DNA of 64,000 nt from Coniferiporia sulphurascens (GCA_002794785.1 NBBA01000019.1:62001-126000), one strand, 5' to 3'. Shown: positions 33,654 through 46,448, counted from the first letter of the stretch. Notes: generated by a model not told the origin, from the sequence alone. Translations and numbers: made by a program.

Positions 33654-36147
33654 GGGCTTAGGGACGTATGGCATAGATGCCCACGAAGAGGAAACTATAC
33701 AAAGCTACTCACGAACTTATACCACAACCAATGGACCCGTAAAAGTGGAGAGCCGGCGGGGGCCATTCTGCTGTAACTGAAATGTCATTTTATCCAACTG
33801 AGCCACTCTATTCCTGACAGAAATCTGTATGCGCGAAGGGTACTGTAATTCTAGTTAGCGCTGCGCTCCTGCACTTGCCATGAGTATATGCTACTTACCT
33901 CACTACGGTACTGAGGTGTTTCCTACGAAAGCGAACGCCGCTATATACTATAAACTATACAGTTTGGTATCGATCGCGCGATACGAACTGAAAAATGATC
34001 ACCGGTTAGTACATCCGTACTTCTAACACATCTTCGAGCCCGGCTTCGAAGTGACTTCTATTATGTGGTATTATGATGGTGTCTCCCTATCCAGCCTCGT
34101 GCCGGTAGGACAGGCCTAGGCTGTATTCTAAGAAGCTCCCAGGCTAGTCCGAGTCGGCCTGATGACATACGGTGACATCGGATTACTATTGATACCGAGA
34201 ATGAAGGGCTACTGCAGGAGTTTTTCAATTATCAGTCGCCTATCGTACACAACAGAAGAGGCACATACATCTTTCATACAGGCACCACAAATATCGAGTT
34301 GACGCATATATCGTGAGGGAGGCCTTATTTATATTGCCCGTTCCCGAACCGGGCCACGCTGACACGAAATTAAATGGAGTAATGTGCCACCGTGGCCGCT
34401 ACTACCGCTTACGATTGTGGCTGGCCACGGGACCGTTAGGGGCTAGTCTTTATCTTTTTTGTCGAGCTTGAGTGGCTTTACAAAACTTTCAATGTGACCT
34501 GGCGTCTTGCCCCACCCAATAACAGTTAATTGAGCACCATATTCGAGCTATGCCACGCACTGGAGCCAGGGAAATGGATTGCCTCACATGATAAATTTTC
34601 AAGGAGGATGGCTCTAAAACTTGCAATTTTTTAGCCTTTTCCCTTTTTCGTAAACGTTGCGGCTCCTGGAGCCCTTCCTTGCCCCTCCCCCCCGTCCAAC
34701 CCTGGACTCGAGATCACTTGAGCTCGCGCCTCGTCTGCGGGCGTTTTCAGCGATTAGAAGCGGGTTGTTCAAAGTCGGAGGGCAATTATACGCTTGATGC
34801 TGTCCCTCGACAATCAATTTGTGCGTTACTTTCAAGGGAAGCTCTGTTAATGTTTGACCTCCACGATGCACCGCAATTGTTGCAATTGTGGCTTGAGACG
34901 GTACCGGACCAAGAAAAAGTACAGCTCTTTCTATCCTTTTTGGTGACACAGGTTTGGGTGGACCCAAAGTCCCCCCCTCCAATGACGCCTTCATTTACAA
35001 ATTGGGAAAACTCCAAAGACAGTCACATCGAACTTCCCGAACTGGCTTTTGCAACCTCGGTTTAAACGCCCAAATACAATAAACCAACAGGCATGGGGTA
35101 CGCGGAAGCAAGGACTCGGACCCGCTCTCACACGAACAAGACCTGTGTACGGCCTCCAATCGATATTTGAAAATGCCTGGGTGCAGGCTCGATCGGCGAG
35201 CTCCTTGAAATCCGAGAGGGAGCTACGGGCTCTCACTTGGGAACCGTAAATGACTCGGGAGCGGCAACATGCGTTTGAACGGCTTCGCAAGTCTTCCTGA
35301 TGCCGCAACTTGGAACACCATTCCGAATAATCGCCCTTCCGTAAGCCTGAAGCCTGAGCACGCCTCCAGCGGTGTGTGAGCCAAGCCAAATTGTGGCTTG
35401 GAACAGAACCGGATCAAAAAGGAGGTTTAGTTCCTACAGAACATCGTTGTCGATAACTCGGATTCTAAGTGATCTCGAAGCCCTCGTGCGACGACACGAC
35501 ACGTCTTGCGCGTTTTCGTTTGAATTTCGAATATCATTTTGCGAACGCGATCAGGGATGCTAAGGGTCGATGCTTGTATCAATGCATTAAGACGCCCAAT
35601 CAGCTGGAAAGCGCCACGGACGCAAGTAGCGCAATCCCACGCGGTGCTTTCCGGCAGATCATACACCCATTTTCAAGGCTGGACAACGTCATAGCGGTAT
35701 TGTCATGTGTACTATTGTTAGCTACTTAATACAAAACTATCCTAATCTAATATATAATATATAATCACCGTCAGCAACGAAGATGAAATTGAAAGGGGAT
35801 TGCGTTGTGAAATCGAAGATAAAAATGGCAATCTAAATTAAGAACCCGTTCAGACTGAGGATACACTTAAGGTGTAAGCAAATAAATATGTGCACGTGAA
35901 ATAAAAATATGGATGGAAGGAAAATGCGAAGTGGAATAAGAAAAATGTGTAGCGAAGGGGGAGAGAAGACGAAAGAGAGGAAGAAATATAATAAAGTTAT
36001 AAATACACGTCCCAGAAGAAGCATTTTCCATTCTCCCGCTCAAAGTCCGTGGTGCACTCCCATTGATGAACAGCGTTTGGCGCCCATCAATCGTTACACG
36101 CTCACGACGAGATCGATCACCAACCCACATGGCACGTCCTGCTGTGC
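33654..36147. other. 2.5-kb gene-poor stretch
   Basis: No gene, complete repeat or RNA recognised. The sequence seems of mixed composition without long meaningful frames. It may be old decayed repeat DNA, but I cannot show that. Confidence 0.4.
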
Positions 36148-37371
36148 TCAGAGACTCAGACCATACGAGGACTCGTCGAGCAGTGCTTCGCGATACATCA
36201 GCAACGCAGATGTTGCCGCGCCAGGGCTCAGCAGCAGCGCTCCAGCGAGCAGCGCGAGCACAAACTTTGCTACCCAGATGTAGTCCGTGCAGCTCTGCGT
36301 GCGTGGAGTGTAGGACCCCGTACATTTTGATGCACCGCACGAATTTGGATTCGAGCACGAATGTTCGCGTGCAGCTTTGCGGCGCAGCGCAAGGTCCCAG
36401 AGGAGTGCGACCCACACCGCGGCGAACACGACGAGCACGTCGAACTGCACAAAGTGGACCACACCGGATGCAGCAGTGGTTTTCGCTGGCGGCGGCACGC
36501 CCAGACCAGTCGCAGGTGCGAAGAACGCGTACACGCGCGCGACCAGTCCGAGGATTTTGTTCAAGAGCTCCTCGTGAGTCGGCATGAGTGCGGGTGCGGC
36601 GCCCAGAGCGGGGATGAGCACGATGTGTACGTGAGCGAGGACTGAGCCGCAGAACGCGGAGAGGTAAGTGAGCTGAAGCATGAAATAGCCAGACCCGGGC
36701 GCGTCGTCTTTCGCGGGCGGGAAGAACCGCGTGCGTATGAAAAGGTAGAGGTTCTGGAAGACGGACATGAGGATCGGGAAGGCGATCCAGATCGGAGCCT
36801 TGCAGAGCGCTGGTTGGCCCGGGATGAGCATCGCGAGCGCTGGGAGAGTGTGTCCGAGCCACCAGCCGGCGAAAACACTTTCGGCGTTGGCGCGTGAGAG
36901 GCCAATACCGCTCGCACGCGTGCGCGAGTGCATGAATGCGAGAAGCCACAGTGGAAGGATCCAGCCTCCGCTGAGCCGCTGGTAGAGGATGCCCCAGACC
37001 ATGGGGTAGGCAATGAGCATGGTGGCGAAGCTTCGGTTCCTGGCATTTACGCCTGGGCGCTGTGCCTCGACGAGAGGGATCTGGATCGCGCAGCCGAAGG
37101 ACCAGACAAAGTCTACGACGGTCGTGTACGCTGGGGAGTCGGTGTTTCCGAACGCCGCGACAAAGAAGGAGATGAGAGGGTCGAGTATCTTGTCCAACAG
37201 TGGAAATGTGTGGTTTGTGATGTATAGAGGTACGTGCGACGCTTTGTGGACCTCAAGAAAGCGGTCGGGTGCATGGGAGAGGGCCATTTGCACCACGATG
37301 AAGTAGAAGCCGCATACTGAGAAGAAGAGGAAGGTCGGAATGGTGTAACGAAGCTGAGGCATTGAAAGCAT
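36148..37371 (-). CDS. multi-pass membrane protein of unknown function
   Basis: A single uninterrupted 407-residue frame from ATG 37371. At least seven hydrophobic spans are visible, the first near residues 10-30 (PTFLFFSVCGFYFIVVQMAL). A conserved-looking stretch, LDPLISFFVAAFG then QIPLVEAQRPG, lies between spans 1 and 3. From memory this resembles membrane proteins found beside fungal secondary-metabolite genes (PaxA-like), but the recollection is weak and should be tested. No enzyme motif is seen. The absence of introns is notable against intron-rich neighbours. It is divergent to ferrochelatase with 955 bp between start codons. Confidence 0.6.
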   Translation of the reverse strand: MLSMPQLRYTIPTFLFFSVCGFYFIVVQMALSHAPDRFLEVHKASHVPLYITNHTFPLLDKILDPLISFFVAAFGNTDSPAYTTVVDFVWSFGCAIQIPLVEAQRPGVNARNRSFATMLIAYPMVWGILYQRLSGGWILPLWLLAFMHSRTRASGIGLSRANAESVFAGWWLGHTLPALAMLIPGQPALCKAPIWIAFPILMSVFQNLYLFIRTRFFPPAKDDAPGSGYFMLQLTYLSAFCGSVLAHVHIVLIPALGAAPALMPTHEELLNKILGLVARVYAFFAPATGLGVPPPAKTTAASGVVHFVQFDVLVVFAAVWVALLWDLALRRKAAREHSCSNPNSCGASKCTGSYTPRTQSCTDYIWVAKFVLALLAGALLLSPGAATSALLMYREALLDESSYGLSL

Positions 37372-38325
37372 GGTGGAGACTGGACGCCCTGGGCTGTCGT
37401 AGGAGATTTTCGCTGTGACTCGAAGGATGAGACTGCCGGGCCTTTATAGCAGATTGCCAGTGAGCTGATGCGGAAAGCAGAAGTAATTGGAGATTGATTA
37501 GTTCCGGTCGTACACTGGTTCCGGTATAACGCTTATTTTCCAGTCCTAATTTTTTAGGCACAAATAAACCTTGAACGGAGTCCGATCACCGCGTTTCACG
37601 TCCCGCTGTATTCGAGCGCGTGGTTCAACAGAGTTGGGAGGAGGAACCCGGATCGACAGAGAAGATGATGATGATGATGGTTGTAGCTAACCGACTTCCA
37701 TCATCGAGATTTACAGTGCCTCTCCTTGTCCTGTCCATACTAGAATTGATCACGAAATATTTGCGCAATGGAAAAGGGTCGAATGTTTCGATACGGCGTT
37801 CCTGGAATATGAAACCGTTTGAACAGGCATCGGCCTCGGAGGCAATAAAACGGACGCCCGTCGACAACGGGCAAAAGCGACACAAGAGGCAGAAATACTG
37901 CAAGTGAAGTTTTGGCCCAATGAGCAACGAGACCTCTAAGCACAAGACTGGCAAGCCAACGACCTCCGTAGTGATACTGGAAGTTGATCGAGAGGGATGG
38001 CCAACAGATGGATGTGCAGAGGTTGCGAGCGTTGCGAGCGGCCGCTACTAAGCGACGGCCACTGCGAAAGAGATAGGGTATTGTTCCGCAGGGCCGGCGC
38101 CGGCGCCCAAATCGTTTGATCGGCGCCGAATACAAGTCTTTCTGATTCCGGAAAGTGGCATGTGACCGTGGGCCCTCAAGTGACACATTAGCTTCGTATT
38201 CCCACGAATACAACTCAATCCGTTTCTTTCTATTGGACCACGCTAGTAATTCCCGCCGCCCGTGGACCCGACATGACCGCTGTCGTATTGTGAGCTCGGC
38301 ACGCCCTCAGCCTTTCTTTCCTCCC
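37372..38325. other. divergent promoter region
   Basis: About 950 bp between the membrane-protein gene and ferrochelatase. It should hold both promoters. No coding region seen. Confidence 0.45.
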
Positions 38326-39829
38326 ATGTCCGCGTTGGCAAGTGCAAAGTCGGCGCTGAAGTATTTGGGCAGAACCTATGCCTCCGTTCACAATGCACCG
38401 GGAAAGCCGTGAGTACAGTGCGCATTTGTTCGCTTGTTAGGTCGTTGATTTTAGACAGTCCAACAGGTATGATGTTTTGCTGCTCAAAACGTACGCGCTG
38501 AGACTGAGAACGCTTAGCGGTGGTCATGCTGAACATGGGTGGACCGTCAACAGTGAGTGTCCGGCCCCTTGTTTCAAGTGTGACCAAATTCCGACAAAAC
38601 GCATTATTCTTACCAGGTCCCAGAAGTCCACGACTTCCTGAAAAACCTATTTCTGGACACCGACCTCATTCCGCTCCCTTTCCAGAAGGTCATTGCGCCG
38701 TGGATCGCGCGCCGGCGTACGCCACAGATCGAACAACAATATACCGATATCGGCGGCGGCTCGCCCATTCTTCGGCATACCGAGCAACAGGGTGCTGCAA
38801 TGTGTGCGCTGCTAGATGAATTGCGGCCGGAAAGTGCACCACACAAGAGCTATGTCGCGTTTCGTTACGCGCGCCCTCTTACAGCTGCAGCCGCGCAGGA
38901 GATGCGCGCGGATGGAGTGCGTCGCGCGATCGCGTTCTCTCAGTACCCGCAGTACAGCTGCAGCACGACGGGAAGCAGCCTTAACGAGCTCTTCCGCTCC
39001 GCACGCTCAGGGGCCGTTGGCACGGGCGTCGAATGGAGCGTCATCGACCGCTGGGGCACGCACCCGGGCTTCGTCGACGCCGTCGCGCAACGCGTCGAAG
39101 CTGCGCTCGCCAAATTCCCAGAGGACCGTAGGGACGACGCCGTGATGCTGTTTTCGGCACATTCGCTCCCAATGAGCGTCGTGAACCGCGGGGACCCGTA
39201 CGTGCTTGAGGTTTCCGCAAGCGTCGCGGCGGTCATGGCTCGCCTTGCACAGGCGGGCCACAAGAACGCGTATCGCCTTGTGTGGCAGTCGCAGGTCGGG
39301 CCAAGCGCCTGGATGGGCATGCAGACGCGTGATGCATTACATGGTCTTGCGCGCCTTGGGCGGAAAGACGTTGTGCTTGTACCTATTGCGTTCACGAGCG
39401 ATCATATCGAAACGCTGTACGAGCTCGATTTAGAATACGTGAAAGAAGCAAGAGAGGTGTGTATACTCTTCTATCCTGTCCCGTTCTTTCCCCACTTGTT
39501 GTACGGCTTTCGGCCAAGTCCACCCACCGGCTTTCTTCCCTTCTTTTCTTTTCCCTTTTCTCTTCTCTCTCCTTTTTTGGGCTGCCCCATGCCAAGTTTG
39601 CTGACGCTCGGTCCTGTTACAGCACGGCATGGAAGTACACCGCGCCGAGTCGCTCAACGACTCACCCGTCTTCGCCCGCGCACTCGCAGATATCGTTTCA
39701 CAGCATCTTACGGACTACGACGCGGGCGCAATAGGGCCCACAAGCACGCAGATGGGCTTGCGCTGCCCGGGCTGTACGAATGCAACGTGTGGACAGCAGA
39801 AGAACTGGTTTGCCAAGGCGGGGTTGTAG
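38326..39829 (+). CDS. HEM15: ferrochelatase
   Basis: Inserts Fe2+ into protoporphyrin IX at the matrix side of the inner mitochondrial membrane, the last step of haem synthesis. Five exons (38326-38408, 38459-38466, 38518-38552, 38617-39456, 39623-39829) give 390 residues. Exon 2 is only 8 nt (TCCAACAG); it is needed to read PPTAVVMLNMGGPST in frame. The active site is seen as the His of FSAHSLPM and the acidic patch TSDHIETLYELD. The C-terminus carries CPGCTNATC, a C-x2-C-x4-C spacing that matches the [2Fe-2S] ligands of animal and many fungal ferrochelatases but not bakers' yeast. The N-terminal 30 residues are basic and hydroxylated, a fair mitochondrial leader. A haem supply gene lies near P450s, but I see no sign of joint control. 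Confidence 0.92.
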
Positions 39830-40396
39830 GCCGTAGATCACCCATCGCGGATTGATACATCTGAAGAAACAGCGGCGTGCGCGCCGGGCGTGGCATCGAG
39901 ATGGAAAGTGATAGTCTTAGTTGTGATATTTGCTTTGAGTTATGCTGGGCGCTTTGCAGTTATTTATGCTTCCTTTCCTTTCTGTATCTAGTCTTTGTGA
40001 AATTAATTTCTTGCTCTATAAGCTGTGTATCAAAGCTGTTGATGATGATATAGCTCCGTATCAACTCCTTCCAGGTTTGGGGCGGATTGATTCGGCCGAA
40101 GTGGCGTAACACAGGCGCTGTTCATTGAATGATTAATATCAACCTCGTAGTAACGAGAGCACTTTGTAGGTGCGATGATAGCACTTAATTTCGATGGTGT
40201 CTGAAGCAACCTCGGTCAAGTAACCCCCCGGCGCAGTTTGCAACACCCTTTCTCTCCGAGTCAAAGAGCCTGCATTGCCCGTAAACATTCTCCATCACCT
40301 CAAAACAATCAACAGGCACACGAAAAGGACAGAGCAAAAAAAAACCCGCGAAAAAGTCCCAGAGATCAACCAATATACAACTACAGTCACGGCAGG
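39830..40396. other. convergent intergenic region
   Basis: 570 bp between two convergent stop codons; presumably 3' UTRs. Nothing else seen. Confidence 0.5.
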
Positions 40397-41935
40397 CTAG
40401 AAGTAAATCCCGACCCAACCCTTCGTGGACACCTTGAGCGAGTCTTTACCGTCTCTATCGCCCACCCAGCGTTCACCGTCGCGCCCACCGGCCTTCATAT
40501 CAGACTGCACACCGCGCATCGAGAACGAGCGCGCGTCGACCTCGACACGGCCGTTGAAACGCGCCTTGTCGTACGTCAGCCGCAGCTCCGAGTCGCTCAG
40601 CCCGTACGAGGCGTGCTCGCTGTGCACCCTCCGATTCGCGGGGTTCACGTACGTGAAGTCAGAGCGGCCTGTGCCCGTGAGCGTCGACACGTACACGTGC
40701 GATCCGTCGAGCCTGGTCGCGGAGAGCGTGAGCACTGCGGTCGCGTCGCCCGAGCGCGTGTCCACTGTCGTGCTGTTCAGGACCGAGACTGTGCCGACGG
40801 CGAACCCGCTCGACATGTCAAATACAGAGTTTTCCGCGATAATCCTATCGGAGGGCAGGATGAGGTTCGTCTCCGCGCCCGAGGAAAGCGTTACGTGGAG
40901 CTCAGACAACACACGGACGTCGTCGCCGAAGTCGTACTTGACCTGCGCGACGGAGCTCGCGGCTATGCGCAGTCTATGCAGTGCCAACGGGATGTACACC
41001 GTCACGTCGTAGCGCGCGCACTTGCCTGGCACCTCCGCAGGAGTCGAGAGGCTGAAATAGCTCGTGCCGCGCGCGCCTGCGGGGGGTGCGGACTCAGATG
41101 CTGGTGTTTGCACCGTCACGCCTGCAATGGCGTTGACGTCGTTCGAGCGGACGGTCGCGCGGATCCTGATCTCCTCGTCAACGCTCGTGCTCGGCGCGAG
41201 CACAAGCGTGCCAACGGCACCGCCCGCAATGAGGAGGTCGTGGTCATGATTCTCACCAACAGGAATCGTGTAGAAGATGCCCTCGTGGTTGTCCTCGTAG
41301 AAATGTGGCGCGTCCAAGCAGCCTAGAGACGTGCTGTACTCTGGCATCCCCTCGAGACCGGTCGGAGACGGCTGTACGGGCCGTTAATAATAATGTTGAT
41401 CATCGAATTCATTAACGGGCGCTTACCGTGACAGCCCACTTGATGAGCTTGATGCCGTTCCAAACCACAAGCAGCAACACGACGATGCCGACGGCCTTGC
41501 AAAACAGCGTGCAACTGCGGGTCAAATTTTTTAGGATCCAAGTAGACGCCCGACGTTGCTGGAGCGCTTGCTTACTTGAAGCCGCAGCACATGCAACAAT
41601 TCCTCTTGCGTTTCTGGCGGTGGGGCACATTGATAGATGTGTCGAGTCCGATCGCGCTCTCCGAATCAAACTCGTCATCCCTATACGCCGGGGGCGCAGG
41701 GGAATTGACTCCAGGTTCAGAAGACACTGCACGATCTGCATCACAAAGCAACGATCCCGTAAAAACAAAGTCAGTTTGTAGATATCAATGGCGACCCACA
41801 CTCGTCCCACTTGTCCTTCATCTTGAGCGCTGTCATGGTAGCACCAACCATACCCCAAAATGTGACATTTTTTGATACGAGGCCGCTGAACCCTCCGGCG
41901 TTGTTCTCGCGCGCGGTCGTGTTCAGTCTGACCAT
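40397..41935 (-). CDS. single-pass membrane protein, adhesin-like outer part, unknown function
   Basis: Four exons (41935-41800, 41735-41576, 41514-41427, 41371-40397) join in frame to 452 residues. The N-terminal 90 residues are cytoplasmic-like, with a PAPPAYRDDEFD segment and a Cys cluster (CCMCCGF) just before the membrane that could be palmitoylated. One transmembrane span follows (GIVVLLLVVWNGIKLIKW, made from exon 3). The remaining 300 residues are Ser/Thr-rich with beta-sheet-like repeats and few cysteines, as in outward-facing or lumenal domains. I do not recognise a named family, though proteins with this layout are common in Agaricomycetes. The start at 41935 is the first ATG in frame; 41827 or so would be an alternative. 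Confidence 0.65.
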
Positions 41936-42263
41936 AACGACGAAAAGTAAAAGAGCGTAGCAGAACGAGAGGCTTGTTACAGAGCAGAGGACGACGACGA
42001 CGGGGGGTGATTGTAGTAGATGTGGGAGAAAGGTGAGAGCGGATGACGGACTTATAAATGATGGGGAGTAGACTTCAGTTGTGCCTTTGCAGTCGGTTTG
42101 TTCATTGCGGGAGGCTGTGTCAATTTCAATCGTCCAGGGCGCTAAACGCTGTCTGCTTAGTCATCGTCGCCGTCCGTCGCCGGCTCCGCTCTTCAAATGC
42201 TTAGGTAAGACAGGCGGCAACCCCCTCGCTGGCCGACTCGAAAGTCGGAAGTGCTCCCGCTGC
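41936..42263. promoter_or_regulatory. divergent promoter region
   Basis: 328 bp between the start codons of the membrane protein (minus) and the Emi1-like gene (plus). It contains a GACGACGACGACGG run near 41990. Both promoters are expected here. Confidence 0.4.
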
Positions 42264-42660
42264 ATGTCCGACTCTGAGTCTGCCGCCTTCAAGGCCGCCG
42301 TCGAGCAGGAGACGCGCAGGCTGCAGGTCCTCCATCCTACGCCGGAAGACATTCCAGGATGCATGCGGCAGCTCGATGATTTTCTCTCCTGCAACGGTCC
42401 GTCTCCCTCCGGGCCCTTGTCCTGATTTCTGAGTGCTGATTCTCCGGTTCGCAGCGCTCGGCTTCCAGCTCAAGTCGTTTTATCGCTACGGCGCGCAGAG
42501 CGTGTGCGGGCGCAAGCTCGAGGACTTCAAGTTCTGTATGAGCCTCAAGTCGCTCGAGCCGTCCGAGAAGCGCGACGCGTGGATCCGCCGCCGTGCGGAG
42601 TGGTGGGCGGCGCGTCGGCTTGCGAAGAGTAGCGAGGATGTGTGGGATATACGGACGTGA
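42264..42660 (+). CDS. Emi1/DUF3128-type twin CX9C protein
   Basis: Two exons (42264-42396, 42455-42660) give 112 residues. Two CX9C units are clear: CMRQLDDFLSC and CGRKLEDFKFC, the second followed by a basic, Trp-rich tail (RRRAEWWAARR). Short twin-CX9C proteins of this type are related to yeast Emi1; they are thought to be imported into the mitochondrial intermembrane space through Mia40, which is encoded 6 kb away. The first cysteine pair is split by the intron. No signal peptide is present, as expected for Mia40 substrates. Function in this organism is unknown. Confidence 0.78.
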
Positions 42661-42943
42661 GTTCTTGATTATGTCTGTAAGCTGTTTGCATCGTTGTCTG
42701 AACCGTCTGCTACGATAGCGAGCCCCCGCAGAATTTCCCGCCTGAGCATGCTGTACGCAGCTTGAATGCGCACGACATTTCCTGAGGGATGTTTAGTGAT
42801 CGTAGATGGTTTGCACATATTCGTAATTAGACGGCAGATAATAGCACAGGGAAGCATATGCATGTATATAGTAGACCAGTATATAATCGGCAAGTAACGA
42901 GTGATGCGCGTCCGCTTCTCCTTGTCGTTCACCCACAAAACAA

Positions 42944-44072
42944 ATGAGCGCGTTCGACTCCTTTGGACCGGTCGACGACCTCGTACAGGTCGTCTACCAG
43001 GGCTCACAACGCTTCGTGCTGCTCTCGCGCGTCGACTTCGAGGCGCGCGAGCCCTGCTGGACTGTACATCTCGGACTCGCAGACGTCGGGCGCTGGTGGC
43101 GAGGCCGCTGGGTGGAGAAGGATGTATACGGTTTTGTGGTACGATCATCTGCCTCTTTACTGTCGGCGTTAATTCACTCTGGTACGTGCTCCGTGCTAGG
43201 GATCAAACGTCTCTGCTGCGCTCCTCGAGACTCTCGCTGACAACATCGCGCGTACGATTGTGACCGGCGAGCTCTTCGTTGGCGGCTGGACGTCACCCAC
43301 CGAGATTGTTGAGCTCAAAGTAGGCTTGTCGTAAGCTCACCGTCACTCGAGCCTTCCCGTCTTCTAATTGCATTTTGCATCTTGCATTTGTGTCCACAGA
43401 TAGTGTTCGGCCCAGCGGGTAGACGGCCACTCTCCATCCCGCTCACAGAGCTCTCCGCAAACGATGCTGTAGTCTTCGCCACGAACGAGCTCTTCTCCGT
43501 AAGCACGATTCTTTCAAACTGGTCCGAACCATGCCAGCGATGGTTAACGCGCCCGGTCTGTTCCTTTAAAGCTTGGTCTAAATGCGCAGCAACGTAAATG
43601 CCGAATGAACCCTCCTGCCCTCCTCCCACCGCCAACTTCGTACGCAGGCGTCCCGCAAGCGTCGACCTCTTCCGTTGTCCCACCCCCTTCATCAGCTAAG
43701 AGTAAGTCTCTAATTCCAACGTACAGTACCAAGAGCAACACGCCTATGAACTTCCCTAAAGAATCACGCAAAGCTTCTCCACCATCATCTCCCCCACCGG
43801 CGAAGGCCACTGAGAAAACCAAGACAGACGACTCGGAAAAGCGTAGGACCACTCCCGCGGAGAGGATACCCACTCCAGGCAAGAACAAACCATTTTAAAA
43901 TACTGTCACAGAATTCCTTACTGATCTTAGACCTTACCTAACAGCGAAGGAGAAAGAAAGATCCTCCACTTCCACTGGACCCGGACCTCCAGCTACGAAG
44001 ACGAAGGTCGGTCCGGTTAAGAAGAAGGCGAGGGTTGTTCAGAGCATGGATTTCGCGAGCGACGATGAGTAG
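42944..44072 (+). CDS. possible PAXX/XLF-like end-joining factor
   Basis: Five exons (42944-43138, 43200-43319, 43400-43498, 43572-43878, 43945-44072) join in frame to 282 residues; the fourth intron has a GC donor. The first 140 residues look like a compact beta-rich head with a WTVHLGLADVGRWW strand and a later LKIVFGP...PLSIPL pair, followed by a short helix (FATNELFSLGL). A Pro/Ser/Lys-rich linker ends in a basic patch and MDFASDDE. This head, linker and basic-acidic tail is the plan of PAXX and XLF, whose C-terminal tips bind Ku in non-homologous end joining. I base this on pattern only; the coiled-coil stalk is short, and an unrelated nuclear protein is possible. Confidence 0.45.
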
Positions 44073-46448
44073 CTCGACCTTCCACTTTTACGAAACTTCG
44101 AGAGTCGTGTACGTTAATTCGGATCAAAATAGATGTACGCGAGGATAGGGATTGAAACGCGTTTGGCAAGCACGAGGGAGTGGTCGTCCGTTCTCTCCGC
44201 GAGATCTGGAGATTCCAATTTGAAAATTTGAAGTTGAATTGCCCGCTCGGCGTCGGGATTTGCAAGCGTCAATCTGTCGATACTAGTAAGCGAAGAGGTT
44301 CCCTCGCCCGAAAGAAGAGCGTGCAGGCACTGCTGCAGCTGCAGGTGGATCCCTGTGTACCGCATCAATATGCTGTCTTATCCGACCGTGTTTGGATTTA
44401 ATGCATGGACGTTTCACCAGTTGATCAGCTTTAGTGCCCCTCCGGACCATTCTCTGCAATAAAAATCTGGCCTACTCATGCATCTTCTACCGAGCAAAAA
44501 TAAACGCTCAGGACCCGTTAAACGATGTAGAGGTGCAGTATATCTTATCTCCTTCTCCCTCCTTCCCCCACATTAACACTGATACCTTTTGCGCATACAA
44601 CTAAGACCTCCATGTCACCCCCCCCACGGCATCGCAATCTACATGGTGTGGGCTGCTCGCGCGACTTCTGCGTCCCAGCCAATTTCGGGCCCGAGGGGTT
44701 CGTTTCGAAATACTTCTCTGAAGGAAATCCGGTTCCCCCGACGACTACGTCAGTCTGTCCTTTCCCTTAAGTGCTCGTTCAGCGTGAATACCTTGGTCGA
44801 GTATACTATTGACGGACACTGGTTAAAATCATACGGAATAAACCAATTCGTTTGAATACCGTCGTATCCCTCCTATGAATTCGCGTCTGAAACATTAGAA
44901 CTGCGTACCTCAAGTCGGAAATGCAGTATCTCAAGGTTCCATTGGGATAACGACCAAAAGGATTTATGTGCTCAGTTAAACTTCTCCAATACACCACCAG
45001 GATATAGAAGCAAGAAAACCGTATTATAGTCTGAGGATGGAACTTTGCAAGAGGGGGCGAGGTTCCTTATTGGTATTTTTCTCAATGCCCAAAGGAAGTC
45101 ACCGAAGATCATCTTCTGAACAGCGGCACAAACTGAAGTCGCGGGACCGCGCTGCGTACTTGAGCGCCCGCACGCTTAATAAAGCCCGAGGTGACTCATC
45201 GACACAAAAGGGAATTTTTCCAAGCCGCGTCCCTGTATCCTTTCTTTCAAAGCAGCGACCGCATCAATCACCATTGGTATGAAATGGCCCTACTTGAATA
45301 TCGAAACCAAACGACTTACCCAAAGAAGGAAGGCCCAAAAACTCGTCCTTTCTACTACACCGTAAATTCCTCGAGCCCCCGGGGAAGTCTATACAAATAC
45401 GAAGCCCCGCCCAATGCCAGCCGCTGCATTTCTTGAAACATTCTTGTTCCCAAATCATTGAATGCTCTTAAGGATTCGCGGCTCCGACGGAGATCCCTTT
45501 GCAAAGCTTGTATGGGTATGGACGAACCGTTTCTATATTTCAGGAGGCGCTTAATCACGATGGGTGAACTTGAATGTCGTCTGAGGGAGGACGAAATCCG
45601 TACGTTCTCTAGAGTATATGCCTTCCTAGCAACTAGCTCGCGCAGCCTTAATATATGGATATATATGTATATTGATTGCATGAACGAGCTCCAGTTGACT
45701 CACTTAAGTTTCGTCAATACAAGCGGACAGCCAGATGAAAACTAGGTCCTCCAAAAAAACCTCATACCGCCCGTCTAAGTCTCCAGAGAAGAATTCGATC
45801 ATTAATTGATATGATTAAGTTCCCCGAAATGGAGATTGGTTTTTTTCGTGGACTTCAAAACTTGTGTCTGAGGAATCAGGATGACCCCTTCAATGTTATC
45901 TCTCGCTGACATACCATAGGGTGACTGGATCTCTTAGGCTTCTAGTAATCAAAATTGTTGGATAAGTTTGTATCCGAGTCCCTATTGACACACCAGCCGT
46001 GTTTAGTAAGTTTTCCAATCGTTGATCATTTAAATTTATGGAGAAAAGCGTTAATGGGCATTGCATTAATTTGTCGTCCAGGGTCCATTTCCTAAGGAAG
46101 TACGTTTTGCAGTTTTAGACTGAACTTAAATCTGCGTAAGTAGGAGGACACCACCCCTATCGGGTTAGAGTCCTGCCTTTTTGGGGCACCCAAAATAATC
46201 CAATGAGCTTATTTAAAAGCTTAAGGGAAGTTACCCAGTCATCCACTATCGTTCCAGTGTGTGCTGTGTATATTACGCGATAAAAAAAAAGATCTGCAAC
46301 GTCTATGAACACAACCCTACCAATAAAGATAGGATAGAAACCGTATGGAAAAAAGATCCAGCGATTGAAAGAAAGAAGAGGTTAGATATACAAAATCCCC
46401 GCATGAATAAAGGGGAAAAAGACCTCGTCAGGCACAACGGCCCTAGTA
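44073..46448. other. 2.4-kb gene-poor stretch
   Basis: No gene or recognisable repeat. Short frames show no family features. Confidence 0.4.

Noticed and set aside
33730..33800. D-arm-like TGGCTCAGTTGGATA on the minus strand
   Set aside because: Only the A-box part looks right; there is no B box and no cloverleaf.
35867..36949. 360-residue open frame on the minus strand
   Set aside because: It is Arg/His/Ser-rich and overlaps the membrane-protein gene in another frame; the latter has membrane spans and natural composition.
40238..41326. 362-residue plus-strand open frame
   Set aside because: Antisense shadow of the single-pass membrane protein; Arg/Val/His-rich and without domain features.
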